A stretch of 54,032 nucleotides of DNA, from the NCBI GenBank assembly GCA_016933695.1, contig JAFGAL010000016.1, positions 1 to 54,032 on the forward strand, given 5' to 3'. The notes under the pieces are model-generated. The model worked only from the letters and a program-made list of their open reading frames with translations, had not been told where the DNA came from and searched no databases. Position numbers and translations under genes: made by a program. Shown piece by piece: positions 16,901-25,321 of the stretch. How positions within the stretch are numbered: the stretch's first letter is position 1; every line of letters begins with the position of its first letter. Origin of the DNA: Candidatus Zixiibacteriota bacterium (lineage in GTDB: Bacteria; Zixibacteria; MSB-5A5; GN15; PGXB01).

Positions 16901-18958
16901 GACGGCGCTTTCAGTTGCGAAACGGAAGCGGCGGACATTTATTTCGCGTTGAGCAAGGAAAACTTCCTGAACTTCTTCAACGCCGACAATGGGGAACAAA
17001 TCATGCATCGTCGCTTTGAAACGGTTTACTACGGTCACCGTTGGCAGCCGATCATTGGCGACGGTCATGTCCTTGTCAACCATCGCAATCTGTTGGTTTG
17101 TCTGACCAATCAGGTTGATCGTCCCCGGTTGAGCATTAACGGGTACAATCTCACGGTTCCGGTCGAATTCGGTGGCACTGCCAGCGAAAATATCACCTAC
17201 GAAGGTGTTCTCGAGAACCAGGGTTGCGCCCCGCTCACCATCACCAATATTTATATTGATGAGGAGTCCAACGGGACGATTCCGGAAGATATCATCGCCT
17301 GTGCCGTCAATCCGGATCTCACCAATAACATGCAGGCGAAAATCGACAAGATGAGCAGTAAGGTTCCGCATCTCATGTCGTCCGTCAGTGATCTCGCCGA
17401 GATCACCATGGATAACATGCGGTTGTCCCGGAATCTGGCGACCTATGCGCCGCCGAGCTGGTTCAACTATGTTGTTTCGCCCACCCCCGGTGCGGTAATC
17501 AATCCTGGATCTCCGGCTGTGGACATCGTGCTGAATATCGATGCCTCCCAGATCACCAGGGGAGTGCACACCTTCTATGCCTATATCGAGTCCGACGATC
17601 CGGACTATTTCCTCAACCATGCCTATATGGATAACCCGAGTGATTTCGGCATCCCCGAGATCAAACTGAACATCCAGGGCGGTTGTCTGATGGATCATAC
17701 CATCATCGAATTTGGCGACATAACCGGCGGCAATGAAAACAGTGCCAGAATCTTCAATACCGGTAAACTCGCCGATAAGGACATGAAAGGCAATTTGCTC
17801 ATTGACGGCGATGATGAATCCGTCTGGCAGGGCGGCGTGATTTTTGGTATTTCCAAGTATCGCATGGCCTGGCATTCCGGTAACTGGGAAGGTGAAACCT
17901 GGGAGTGGCGCTCGCTACTTCCGGATATCCTCTGTGGTACCGAAGGCGAATGCGAGATGCAGCACGAAGTCAATGCTCTGCTCGGTTACATGTCCACTGA
18001 TAATGGCGCCAGTTATGATCCGGTCTACGGCGAAGTGGTAACCTACTCGTTTGTCGACTCGGTCAGCAACTTCTATGACACGCTCACTGATCCGAACAAG
18101 TGGAACTGGATCTTTGAGAGTGACAACGGCTTCGCTCCGCCGTACGATGACACCCTGACAATGGGCTTTAAGGTCTGTGCCAAGGCGATCGGTGCGTACG
18201 ACGTTCCGGAACTGGAGAACTTCGTGATTTACCGCTACGCTATGTCCAGCCGGTATGGTGCGTCCTATCCGGGCCTCTATGTCGGTTTCTTCATGGACTA
18301 TGACGTTCTGCCGAACAACAAGGCCAACGTTGTGGGCTATGATGCGGATCATTCCGTGGCGTTCTGCTATGACTGCCTTACCGGTGATCGCGGCTTCGGC
18401 GTCGTCAAGGTGCCGTTCGGCGGTTGCTACGAGCCATTGCTCAACGCCAGAACGTTGACCGCCAGACAGGCGATGTGGAACGATTCCTCCATCTGGCTCG
18501 ACTCCGTGTACGCCTGGATGACCCAGTATGATTATCAGCTGGTACATCAGCCCGGTATCATCCCCTGCAACGCGGATGCGGATGATCGTGATGCTTTCAT
18601 CACCTTCGGAAATTATCCGCTGAACGCGGATGCCGAGGATTCGACCATCATTGCGTACGCGCAGTTCGCAGAACTTGGAATGACTGATCCGTCCGATCCC
18701 GCAAACTACTTTGATTTGGCCAACATGATCAACAAGTGGTGCGGTTTCGGTCGTGGCGATGTCAACAATGACGGAGCCATTAACCTGGTGGATATTATCT
18801 ACCTGGCCAACTATATCAACGGCGGCGATGGTCCGTTCCCGTTCGAATACCTTGGCGATGTAAACAATGACGGCGACATCGACAACCTCGACGTTACCTA
18901 TTTGATCGCCTTCTACTTCAACGGCGGACCGGATCCGCTGGGTGGCTGGACGCTCTAA
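13931..18958 (+). CDS. Giant secreted PQQ-propeller protein with C-terminal dockerin repeats
   Basis: 1675 residues with a signal peptide (MLLNKKLIIAVLTLGLLLTL). Residues about 50-610 contain related beta-sandwich units, two opening 'YSEC'/'FSEC' after about 180-residue intervals. Residues about 613-1060 form a PQQ-like propeller: 'DWPTYAVNFARTNHS' is the usual start, with blades such as 'VALDVNTGTTYW', 'LYAVNALTGAQLW' and 'AINPATGATVW'. Residues about 1060-1260 look Ig-like ('VLENQGCAPLTITNIYID'). The C-terminus (about 1609-1670) has two Ca-binding dockerin loops, 'GDVNNDGAINLVD' and 'GDVNNDGDIDNLD'. It is probably a surface or extracellular protein; ligand unknown. A near-consensus promoter lies 620 nt upstream and a strong terminator follows. 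Confidence 0.88.
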   Translation: MLLNKKLIIAVLTLGLLLTLGGAAFSDDGNKRSTASTMDRYETFNPNAPRVNDIGTRQATRQIEAFNRPMPACALATPMTVLPPDYYCTFIDPSGGSSAYYWTLPDPDYPIDLYLQKVAPDEGYNCSLLTVCIGVLANYTTGSPDMWVLLYDESLVPIDSVLVPNSQLPASGAGYVCADFSTLNGGGPYVFSDGEPFWIGLGVAQNDIGDTLAFLSSGVVDDDVIYTFLMGGSWYNWTAPLYFLFAADVCYGRIPYSECYRQEYDQGLGYYWDQPNAYGDDYFSMRFTVNGPETLMAVGVAMFSNPAYFEPVGTPDLDVFVWGDDGFGFPDTTDVIFQTTIPFASLVFYPDYNHIDLSTLNIVLNGRDFHVGWSTNDITGGVLAGCSDDGAEGTGRSTVLTTSGWGSVLNVWGVDANMKIYADLCRDEFSECRNISYYGGPSAVFYAPDRYGDVAFAVRSTPFGEGCRLEKFWFVTHYPGTQVDPPWNHYSENAQAQVYDADPADDNLPGDLLGTIDIAPGDLYIAPGYYTWNSANFSDQNIRFDGDIWTGIESFATDTLNSYVFLHDAWDSNPQRRSANFWGIWAYIEDDWGADANIMMDIDVCCVPIPEIACAQGEDWPTYAVNFARTNHSLNSIGDARCNLTKTWEATLGAAMSYASPLIYKDTVVGIWLDRVVALDVNTGTTYWQRVAGDYGGFVLASGMIGTPTIYNFDDYGVNETYVFVGGGGARAMTAFDLATGDTVWSRGFFVHGTNTFSYSITVILDIEGVPYLYYASDDGDLYAVNALTGAQLWTVNVGGNISRGICTDGELLYVGRDQNVTYGDVLAINPATGATVWSLYDVNGGLLGGTVVPAKDYPGNERFTGGISYDALTDQIFAPGYYDHADASSPVQDGGVIYALNAGNGVANWINLCNGDGDGQAAPAIDASNVITIGWNPWLDSGQRRGPIAFNKLTGDEVWANTTEQPGIFEAGGLSDGGVNTTANYNYHMDGAFSCETEAADIYFALSKENFLNFFNADNGEQIMHRRFETVYYGHRWQPIIGDGHVLVNHRNLLVCLTNQVDRPRLSINGYNLTVPVEFGGTASENITYEGVLENQGCAPLTITNIYIDEESNGTIPEDIIACAVNPDLTNNMQAKIDKMSSKVPHLMSSVSDLAEITMDNMRLSRNLATYAPPSWFNYVVSPTPGAVINPGSPAVDIVLNIDASQITRGVHTFYAYIESDDPDYFLNHAYMDNPSDFGIPEIKLNIQGGCLMDHTIIEFGDITGGNENSARIFNTGKLADKDMKGNLLIDGDDESVWQGGVIFGISKYRMAWHSGNWEGETWEWRSLLPDILCGTEGECEMQHEVNALLGYMSTDNGASYDPVYGEVVTYSFVDSVSNFYDTLTDPNKWNWIFESDNGFAPPYDDTLTMGFKVCAKAIGAYDVPELENFVIYRYAMSSRYGASYPGLYVGFFMDYDVLPNNKANVVGYDADHSVAFCYDCLTGDRGFGVVKVPFGGCYEPLLNARTLTARQAMWNDSSIWLDSVYAWMTQYDYQLVHQPGIIPCNADADDRDAFITFGNYPLNADAEDSTIIAYAQFAELGMTDPSDPANYFDLANMINKWCGFGRGDVNNDGAINLVDIIYLANYINGGDGPFPFEYLGDVNNDGDIDNLDVTYLIAFYFNGGPDPLGGWTL

Positions 18959-18984
18959 AAAGCGACCATCACACCAGATTCATG

Positions 18985-19013
18985 GAGCAGGGCAATTGCC
19001 CTGCTCTTTTTTT
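18985..19013 (+). terminator. Intrinsic terminator after the giant dockerin protein
   Basis: A perfect palindrome GAGCAGGGCA/TGCCCTGCTC (18985-19006) is followed by seven T residues (19007-19013), 27 bases after the stop codon. Confidence 0.92.
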
Positions 19014-19120
19014 ATCCGTTCGATTATCAACTATCCCGTTGCAATCCCGAACCAAATGCCCTTATATAGCGTTAAATACCGAAACGACGACGCGCACGGT
19101 GAATGCCGGAAAGAAATGAC

Positions 19121-20176
19121 ATGAAACCGACCGATCAAACGGCACAATCGATATACTACCAACTGGCCGACCAGTTCGAAATCTCCGCCATCTATACTCA
19201 TAACGACCGTCTGATCTTTCGCGCCCGCCCCTACCGGGAACTGGACCTGGCCATCGCCACCGTGCAAAAACGCCTGAAAAGTTCCGGATTCGGACAGCAG
19301 GTCAAAGAGGATGATCACGGTTTGCTGATCAGTGTCTGGGAGCTTCCCTGGCATAAACGTATCCCGCGTCTGAATATCATTCTCTTTCTGGCGACCCTGG
19401 TGACCGTGTATTTTTCCCCATTCTTCTGGAATAACTCCTTCGATTTTCTCACTATCCCCGGCATTTTCGGCAACATGACCGAATTCACGGTCGCGTTAAT
19501 GAGTATTCTGCTGTTCCATGAGTTCGGGCATTATCTGGCGGGACGGCGGCGCGGCGTGCTAATGTCATTGCCGTATTTTATTCCCGCCCCCAATATAGCG
19601 GGGACATTCGGCGCGATAATCAAATCCCGCTCGCCGTTTACCAACCGTCGCGATCTGATCGAGGTCGGTGCGGCCGGACCGATCGCCGGTTTCGTGGTGG
19701 CAATTATCGCCCTGGTTATCGGCCTGCAGTCATCTCAGGTGGTCGCCATTGACGGCAACGCCGTTACTTTCGGAGATTCGCTGATAGTCCGGTTTCTGGC
19801 CTGGCTGGTTCTCGGACCGCTTCCCGAGGGATTTGATTACGTTCTCACCCCCGCGGCCATGGCCGGGTGGTTCGGGCTGTTTGTCACCATGATAAATCTA
19901 CTGCCGCTGGGGCAGCTTGACGGGGGACATATTCTCTATGGTCTGATCGGGCGGCATCAACACAAACTTGGCCTGCCGATGCTGGCTGTCATGATCGCGC
20001 TGGGATTCTGGTGGCCCGGATGGTGGATTTTCGGGGCGCTGGTGTTTCTGTTCGGGATTAAACACCCGCCGACTGGTAACGATGCCAAGCCGCTTCCGCG
20101 CTCGGCTCAGATACTGGGCATTCTTGCCCTGATTGTGTTTATAATCTGCTTTATTCCGGTTCCGATCAAACTGTAG
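19121..20176 (+). CDS. Site-2 protease family (M50) membrane metalloprotease
   Basis: 351 residues from the ATG at 19121, eight bases after GGAAAG; an ATG 18 bases earlier lacks a ribosome site. A soluble N-terminal domain of about 80 residues precedes six or more transmembrane helices. 'LLFHEFGHYLAGRRRGV' carries HExxH (about residue 133) and 'NLLPLGQLDGGHILYG' (about residue 258) the third ligand Asp with the NxxP...DGG motif. It resembles the EGY-like branch rather than RseP, since no PDZ domain is visible. Such enzymes cleave membrane proteins within the bilayer. Its 3' end overlaps the convergent HD-GYP gene by 11 bases. Confidence 0.9.
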   Translation: MKPTDQTAQSIYYQLADQFEISAIYTHNDRLIFRARPYRELDLAIATVQKRLKSSGFGQQVKEDDHGLLISVWELPWHKRIPRLNIILFLATLVTVYFSPFFWNNSFDFLTIPGIFGNMTEFTVALMSILLFHEFGHYLAGRRRGVLMSLPYFIPAPNIAGTFGAIIKSRSPFTNRRDLIEVGAAGPIAGFVVAIIALVIGLQSSQVVAIDGNAVTFGDSLIVRFLAWLVLGPLPEGFDYVLTPAAMAGWFGLFVTMINLLPLGQLDGGHILYGLIGRHQHKLGLPMLAVMIALGFWWPGWWIFGALVFLFGIKHPPTGNDAKPLPRSAQILGILALIVFIICFIPVPIKL

Positions 20177-21647
20177 CGTTAAGCGGCGCCGGTGCGGGCA
20201 TTTTTTCCGAATGCTCGACTCTCACCAATCCCCGCTCATTTGCCGAAACAAACAGATCAACCATGTGGGGATCGAACTGCGTTCCCCGGTGACAGACCAG
20301 TTCTTCGATCGCCAGTTCGGGCGCTCGCCCCTGACGATAGGGACGGTCCGATGTGATGGCATCGAACGTATCGGCTACCGCCAGCAGGCGGCCCTCCATC
20401 GGGATATCCTCTCCCTTCAACCCCTGCGGATATCCGGTGCCGTCATACCGTTCGTGGTGAGTTAAAATGTACGGAATGATCGGTTCGAGAAACGGCACGT
20501 CACTCAGAATTCTGGCGCCCAGTTCAGGATGTTGCTCCATGATTTTGCGTTCCTCGACTGTCAAAAATCCCGGTTTGTTGAGGACATTGTCGGGAATGCC
20601 GATTTTTCCGATGTCATGAAGCAGACAGCCGTTGCGCAACTGGTTCAGACGGGCGTCCGACCAGTTAAGCTGGCGTGCCAGCACTTCGGCATAATGATAC
20701 ACCCGATCGGTATGCCCGGCGGTGTAATGATCGCGCGCCTCGATGGCATTGGCCAGCGACGCGATCGTCTGCAGGTAGGAGTGCTGAAGATCCTGATGGA
20801 GATTGTTGGCCTCAATGGCCGACGCGGCCTTGGACGCCAACAGCGAAACCAGCCGTTTCTGACCGGTTGATATCTCCATAAAGCGATTATCGTAAATGAC
20901 ATTCAACAGGCCCAGAAGCATGCGCTTGGACACCAGCGGAAATGACACCAGTGTCCGATGGTACGGCGAGTCATTATCGTTCATTTCCTCGCTGATGAAT
21001 TCCGGATGCAGGCTCGTCATGGTGCGCCGGCACTGCGGACTTTCGCCGTGCAAAAACGCTTCGACATCATTTCCCCCGGCTGTCCCGTAAATGGACTTGA
21101 TCCGTCCCTCACCGGACATCGGGTCGAACAGCACGATCGACGCCGCTTTGGCGGGAAGCTCCCGGACCGCCGATTTGGCAATAAGATTCAATAACGATTT
21201 CAACTGCACGCCGTCGGCCATGGCTTCGGCGATTTTCATCAATTCCACCTGACTGCGCAGTTCGACATTTTCGCGCTTGATCCGCTGATGTTCCAGACCG
21301 CGCATGATGGTCGCCTTCAAGTCCTCGAGCTTGAACGGCTTGACCAGGTAGTCATACCCCCCCTTCCGCAATACCGAGATGGCCGTCTTGACCGTCGGAT
21401 ATCCGGTCATCAAGATAACCACCGCATCGGGATGATTCTTGAGAGTGGTCTCAAGAATCTCGACACCCGAATAATCGCCCATCACCAGATCGGTCAGAAC
21501 CAGATCAACGTTATTCTTGGAAATATGCGTCGCCGCCTCGACCGGATCGGTAAACTGGTGAACTCGACAATCGTCAAAACAATCGAGCGTTTCGATGATG
21601 ATATTGCAGATGTAGATTTCGTCATCGATTACAACGATGTCTTTCAT
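20166..21647 (-). CDS. REC-GAF-like-HD-GYP response regulator (cyclic-di-GMP phosphodiesterase)
   Basis: 493 residues. Receiver domain 1-120 with acidic DD, acceptor Asp in 'LVLTDLVMGDYSG' and Lys in 'LVKPF'. Residues about 140-285 look like a GAF domain ('RELPAKAASIVLFDP', 'LVSFPLVSKRMLLGLLNVI'). The HD-GYP domain follows: 'EARDHYTAGHTDRVYHYA', 'LLHDIGKIGIPD', 'HHERYDGTGYPQGL', 'LLAVADTFDAITSDRPYR'. All metal ligands and the GYP triad are intact, so it should hydrolyse cyclic di-GMP. No kinase is adjacent. The stretch 21648-21794 upstream holds no gene. Confidence 0.93.
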   Translation of the reverse strand: MKDIVVIDDEIYICNIIIETLDCFDDCRVHQFTDPVEAATHISKNNVDLVLTDLVMGDYSGVEILETTLKNHPDAVVILMTGYPTVKTAISVLRKGGYDYLVKPFKLEDLKATIMRGLEHQRIKRENVELRSQVELMKIAEAMADGVQLKSLLNLIAKSAVRELPAKAASIVLFDPMSGEGRIKSIYGTAGGNDVEAFLHGESPQCRRTMTSLHPEFISEEMNDNDSPYHRTLVSFPLVSKRMLLGLLNVIYDNRFMEISTGQKRLVSLLASKAASAIEANNLHQDLQHSYLQTIASLANAIEARDHYTAGHTDRVYHYAEVLARQLNWSDARLNQLRNGCLLHDIGKIGIPDNVLNKPGFLTVEERKIMEQHPELGARILSDVPFLEPIIPYILTHHERYDGTGYPQGLKGEDIPMEGRLLAVADTFDAITSDRPYRQGRAPELAIEELVCHRGTQFDPHMVDLFVSANERGLVRVEHSEKMPAPAPLNATV

Positions 21648-21794
21648 AGTATCACCTTCTGCGTAAGTACGAAACCTCTCACTTCACCCCCAAAGACACA
21701 TTCTCAACCCTGTCCTGAATATCGGTATTTGGCTTGAAGCCGTAAGGGGGTAAAAGGCAAATGTATCAAAATTGGCCGAACTGTGGGGAGCTTC

Positions 21795-22667
21795 CTATGA
21801 GCGGTGGAACAACTCCGCGGCATGGTAGGAGGAACGAACCAATGGTCCGGAGAATACGTGGGCAATTCCCGCCCGGCGGGCGTTTTCGGCCAGAGAATCG
21901 AACTCATCGGGATGATAATACCTTACGATCGGATGATGGAGTTTTGAGGGCGCCAGATACTGTCCGATTGTGAGCATCCCGACTCCGGCAATATGCAAAT
22001 CATGAAACACCTGTTCCAACTCGTTGACCGTCTCTCCCAGGCCAACCATCAGGCCGGATTTGACCATCATCCCGCCATGTTGCGCCGCACTATGTAAAAC
22101 CATCAGGGAACGATCATAATCCGCCGCCGGCCGCACCGCTGGATACAGACGCGAGACGGTTTCCACGTTGTGATTGAACACTTCCGGCGCGGCCCGGAAC
22201 ACCGCATTCAGGGCGTCCGTATCACCCTGAAAATCCGGGGTCAACACCTCGATGGTCACATCGCGCCCCAGATCCCGAATCGCCTTGATCACGCGGACAA
22301 AATGTCCCGCGCCGCCGTCGGGAAGATCATCCCGGGTCACCGAGGTAATCACGGCATGCCGGAGTTTGAGAATCGCCACCGTTTCCGCCACGTTCGCCGG
22401 TTCCCGGTCGTCCAGCGCACCCAGATCGCCACTGGCGACATTGCAAAACCGGCAGTTGCGACTGCAGTTGGGCCCCATGATCAAAAAGGTCGCGGTCCCT
22501 TGCGAGAAGCATTCCCCGCGATTGGGGCAATTGGCTTCCTGGCAGACCGTATGCAGTCCGTGTTCCTTCAAAAGCGACTGAACTTTGAGATATCCGGCGT
22601 CGGCGCAGGCGCGAACTTTCAGCCATGACGGTTTGATCGAAGTATCAGACAAGGGGTTTTTGGTCAT
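21795..22667 (-). CDS. lipA: Lipoyl synthase
   Basis: 290 residues, normal length. The LipA-specific cluster motif 'CQEANCPNRGEC' and the radical-SAM motif 'CSRNCRFC' are both intact, followed by 'RHAVITSVTRDDLPDGGA'. The C-terminus contains 'LTIGQYLAPSKLHHPIVRYYHPDEF' and 'VFSGPLVRSSYHA', the RSSY motif that binds the auxiliary cluster. It inserts two sulfurs into protein-bound octanoate. lipB is not adjacent. AGGTGA precedes the start. It diverges from the secreted protein at 22806. Confidence 0.97.
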   Translation of the reverse strand: MTKNPLSDTSIKPSWLKVRACADAGYLKVQSLLKEHGLHTVCQEANCPNRGECFSQGTATFLIMGPNCSRNCRFCNVASGDLGALDDREPANVAETVAILKLRHAVITSVTRDDLPDGGAGHFVRVIKAIRDLGRDVTIEVLTPDFQGDTDALNAVFRAAPEVFNHNVETVSRLYPAVRPAADYDRSLMVLHSAAQHGGMMVKSGLMVGLGETVNELEQVFHDLHIAGVGMLTIGQYLAPSKLHHPIVRYYHPDEFDSLAENARRAGIAHVFSGPLVRSSYHAAELFHRS

Positions 22668-22805
22668 TTCTCACCTGTTCATTTTTTGCACACCCGCCGT
22701 TAAATTGGCGTAATCAAACGGTTTCGGAAACGTCGGACATCAAGTTATTAAAAATACGCTCGATATCAAGAGAAAGAGAATTTTTTTTGCGAAAAGGAGT
22801 TTTGC

Positions 22806-24908
22806 ATGCCGGGCAGGAAACTCGCGTTTATCGTCGTATGCGTGCTCTTGGCCGCATCGGCTTTCGCGGCATCGTCCAAACACAACGCCGCCGCGTTCAA
22901 ACCAACTCAGATGCCCATTATACAGACTTTGCAGGACTATCCCCGGCTGATCACCGGCGACACTTGCACCGTCGCACATCATCAGGAATTGATGTATTTC
23001 ATCCAGAGCTGGGTTGTTGGCAGTGAATTATACAAAGCCTACCAGGATCCGGAACAGACCTGCACCAACCCCTATCCGTTTTCCGTTGAGGAAATTCATA
23101 TCGCTCTGCATATCCATCAGGCCTGTGAAATAACCGTGTCGGTCGACGTGGAAACAGCGGATAATACTGACCCCTCCTGTCCCTTTCCCGGTGCACTACT
23201 GTCCATTTCTCAGTCCTATGCCCTGAGTGTTCCCGATTCGGGATTATATTTGGTAAGTATTCCGCTGGATTCGGCCGCGGTCGTGGACGAACCGTATTTT
23301 GCCGGGTTTTATATCGACGCTCTCGCTACGGGAGTCACGATTGATCTGATTACCGACGAGTATCCGGTGCTGTGCACCGGTTATAACATTTGGGATGAAG
23401 CCGTCGGTTACATTGACGTAAACGACAATACCTATTTTAGCTTTCCCGGTCGCATGGTGTTATTTTCTTCCGGAACCACCGGTGGGGGCGGCGGCGGGGA
23501 TGATCATCCCGAACCGTCGATCACTTTGCTGACGCCGCAGGCAAACAACCTGATACTGGGCGATGCGGTTATCTGGGGCGCGGAAACATCGGGAAGCGGC
23601 ATTATCGATTATGTCATATTCGACTACAAGGGCACCGGCGGATGGACGCAGATCACCTACGATTACGACGCCTCCCGCCCGCTTCGCAACGGCGTCGATC
23701 CGGCCGGAAGCGGGACCGGATTCAGCACTCCCTGGAATTATACGTCGCTGACCGAGGGGACCTATCGTCTGAAAGCCACCGTGTTCGACACTCTCTGGCG
23801 CACCGGCGCCGATTCCATCCAGGTATATGTCGATCCGACGCCACCGTCAATGACCTTCGCTGATCTGGCATTTTTCGATAAAATCCACACGCCGTACACC
23901 CTGACGATGCTGTCGCCGGATGAAAACATCACCGAAGTCGTCTTTGAACGCAAGGACGCATCCATAACCTATGATCAGTCGCTGCTCACTCTCAATCAGG
24001 CCGCCTACGGCGGCGGAGCCGATGGTGACTATTACTGCGGCCCGGTGGCCGCGGCCATCGCGATCAAATACTGGTATGATCAGGGATACAGTTATCTCAT
24101 GCGCGAGGGAGCATCGGTTCTGCCGATCGACACCGTCGTGGAACGACTGGCCCAATTCATGCAAACCCGTGAAAACGACGGAACCTATGACGAGCAATTC
24201 CTGCTGGGATTAAGTCAGTACATTCTGGCGCACGGCAATGAAATCGACATTGCTGTTTATCGCGACCCGGATTACGCGCTGTTTCGCACCCTGTTTCAGG
24301 AACGTGAACAAAGCGTGATTCTGGCGCTTTCCGGCACCCCCGGTTTGTATTTGACCACCGCCGGTGTCTCCGGAACACCTGATGCTCTGGGGCAGTGCGC
24401 AATTACCGTATCAGATCCGATCAGCGGTCAACTGCTCGGCACCACCATGCGTGACGGTGGTGACCGCGCCGAAGTGTATTACGGTGGAGACTGGCATCCC
24501 GTCGATTTGATCATCACGCTGGAGGGTGACGGCCACTCTGTCACGCGGTACACCATCGGCGCCGACAATACCTCCGGTGACTGGTCGATGGAATGGACCG
24601 ACACCGCACTGGATCAGGATTCGCTTTACTTCATCACGGCTACCGCAACCGATGCAACCGGGCATTCGGCCACGGCGACGGTTTTGATACAGTACGACGC
24701 CACGTTTACCGCCGGGGATTACAACGGGGATGAACTGGTCAATCTCGGCGACGTCCTGTATCTGATCGAATACGTATTCAAGGACGGCCCTGCGCCCATA
24801 GGCGGAGCGGGACGTGCCGATGCCAACTGCGACAGCAATATCGATCTCAGTGACGTGATCTACGTGATCAAGCATATTTACGGGAATGCACCGCAACCCT
24901 GTTATTGA
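22806..24908 (+). CDS. Secreted dockerin protein with C39-like (possibly inactive) peptidase domain
   Basis: 700 residues, signal peptide MPGRKLAFIVVCVLLAASAFA, AAGGAG ribosome site. An N-terminal beta domain (about 30-225) is followed by a glycine linker (about 227-233) and Ig-like units with 'PSITLLTPQANNLILGDAV'. Residues about 395-575 resemble a C39-like papain fold: 'YYCGPVAAAIAIKYW' supplies the Cys, and 'ITVSDPISGQ' matches the conserved DP. The expected Gly-His before that is replaced by 'GLYLTTAG', so activity is doubtful. Two dockerin loops end the protein ('GDYNGDELVNLGD', 'ADANCDSNIDLSD'). It may be a surface adhesin or binding protein. A terminator follows directly. Confidence 0.82.
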   Translation: MPGRKLAFIVVCVLLAASAFAASSKHNAAAFKPTQMPIIQTLQDYPRLITGDTCTVAHHQELMYFIQSWVVGSELYKAYQDPEQTCTNPYPFSVEEIHIALHIHQACEITVSVDVETADNTDPSCPFPGALLSISQSYALSVPDSGLYLVSIPLDSAAVVDEPYFAGFYIDALATGVTIDLITDEYPVLCTGYNIWDEAVGYIDVNDNTYFSFPGRMVLFSSGTTGGGGGGDDHPEPSITLLTPQANNLILGDAVIWGAETSGSGIIDYVIFDYKGTGGWTQITYDYDASRPLRNGVDPAGSGTGFSTPWNYTSLTEGTYRLKATVFDTLWRTGADSIQVYVDPTPPSMTFADLAFFDKIHTPYTLTMLSPDENITEVVFERKDASITYDQSLLTLNQAAYGGGADGDYYCGPVAAAIAIKYWYDQGYSYLMREGASVLPIDTVVERLAQFMQTRENDGTYDEQFLLGLSQYILAHGNEIDIAVYRDPDYALFRTLFQEREQSVILALSGTPGLYLTTAGVSGTPDALGQCAITVSDPISGQLLGTTMRDGGDRAEVYYGGDWHPVDLIITLEGDGHSVTRYTIGADNTSGDWSMEWTDTALDQDSLYFITATATDATGHSATATVLIQYDATFTAGDYNGDELVNLGDVLYLIEYVFKDGPAPIGGAGRADANCDSNIDLSDVIYVIKHIYGNAPQPCY

Positions 24909-24934
24909 GTATTTGTAAAAACAGGCGGATACGA

Positions 24935-24966
24935 CAGGGAGCCGGAGAAACGGCTCCCTGTTTTTT
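24935..24966 (+). terminator. Intrinsic terminator after the C39-like dockerin protein
   Basis: Stem CAGGGAGCCG/CGGCTCCCTG (24935-24944 with 24951-24960), 6-nt loop, then six T residues. The minus-strand holin-like gene ends at the same place. Confidence 0.92.
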
Positions 24967-25306
24967 ATTTGCGGGCAAGCGCGGCCTGTGCGGCGCGTTC
25001 CGCCACTTCCGGCGAGATTTCGCATATTTCCATGATTTTATCCACCGCTTCATCAAGATAAGCCAGCCACTCTTTATCCGGATAGCGTTGGACCAGATCG
25101 TCGGTGACATCGTCGGCGATGGCGGCGATATAGGTGGCATAGCGGCGGCGCCGCTCGATTTCCAGAAGCGGCAACAGGTAGCGTTTGGCCAGCACTGAAA
25201 TCACCGCCATAAACACGGCACCGAATCCCCCCAGCCAGTCAATCAGATTATCCGAAAACAAACCGGCCAGCATACCTCCTCCTGTCAAATCAGCCAGATG
25301 TAACAT
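24965..25306 (-). CDS. Holin-like small membrane protein
   Basis: 113 residues: one hydrophobic helix (about 25-50, 'LIDWLGGFGAVFMAVISVLAKRYLLPLL') then an amphipathic, charged helical tail ending 'EISPEVAERAAQAALARK'. This layout resembles LLH-type phage holins (one helix plus a helical tail with a late KxA-type motif). Two starts are well supported: the ATG at 25306 (GAGGAG) and the ATG at 25273 (GGAGGAGGT), a dual-start arrangement known from some holins. It is the last gene of the capsid cassette. No endolysin is next to it. Confidence 0.55.
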   Translation of the reverse strand: MLHLADLTGGGMLAGLFSDNLIDWLGGFGAVFMAVISVLAKRYLLPLLEIERRRRYATYIAAIADDVTDDLVQRYPDKEWLAYLDEAVDKIMEICEISPEVAERAAQAALARK

Positions 25307-25321
25307 TGCATGGTCTCCTCT

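Noticed and set aside
16166..17875. 569-codon minus-strand frame inside the giant protein gene
   Set aside because: Antisense to a PQQ-propeller with intact blades; the antisense protein has no pattern beyond codon mirroring.
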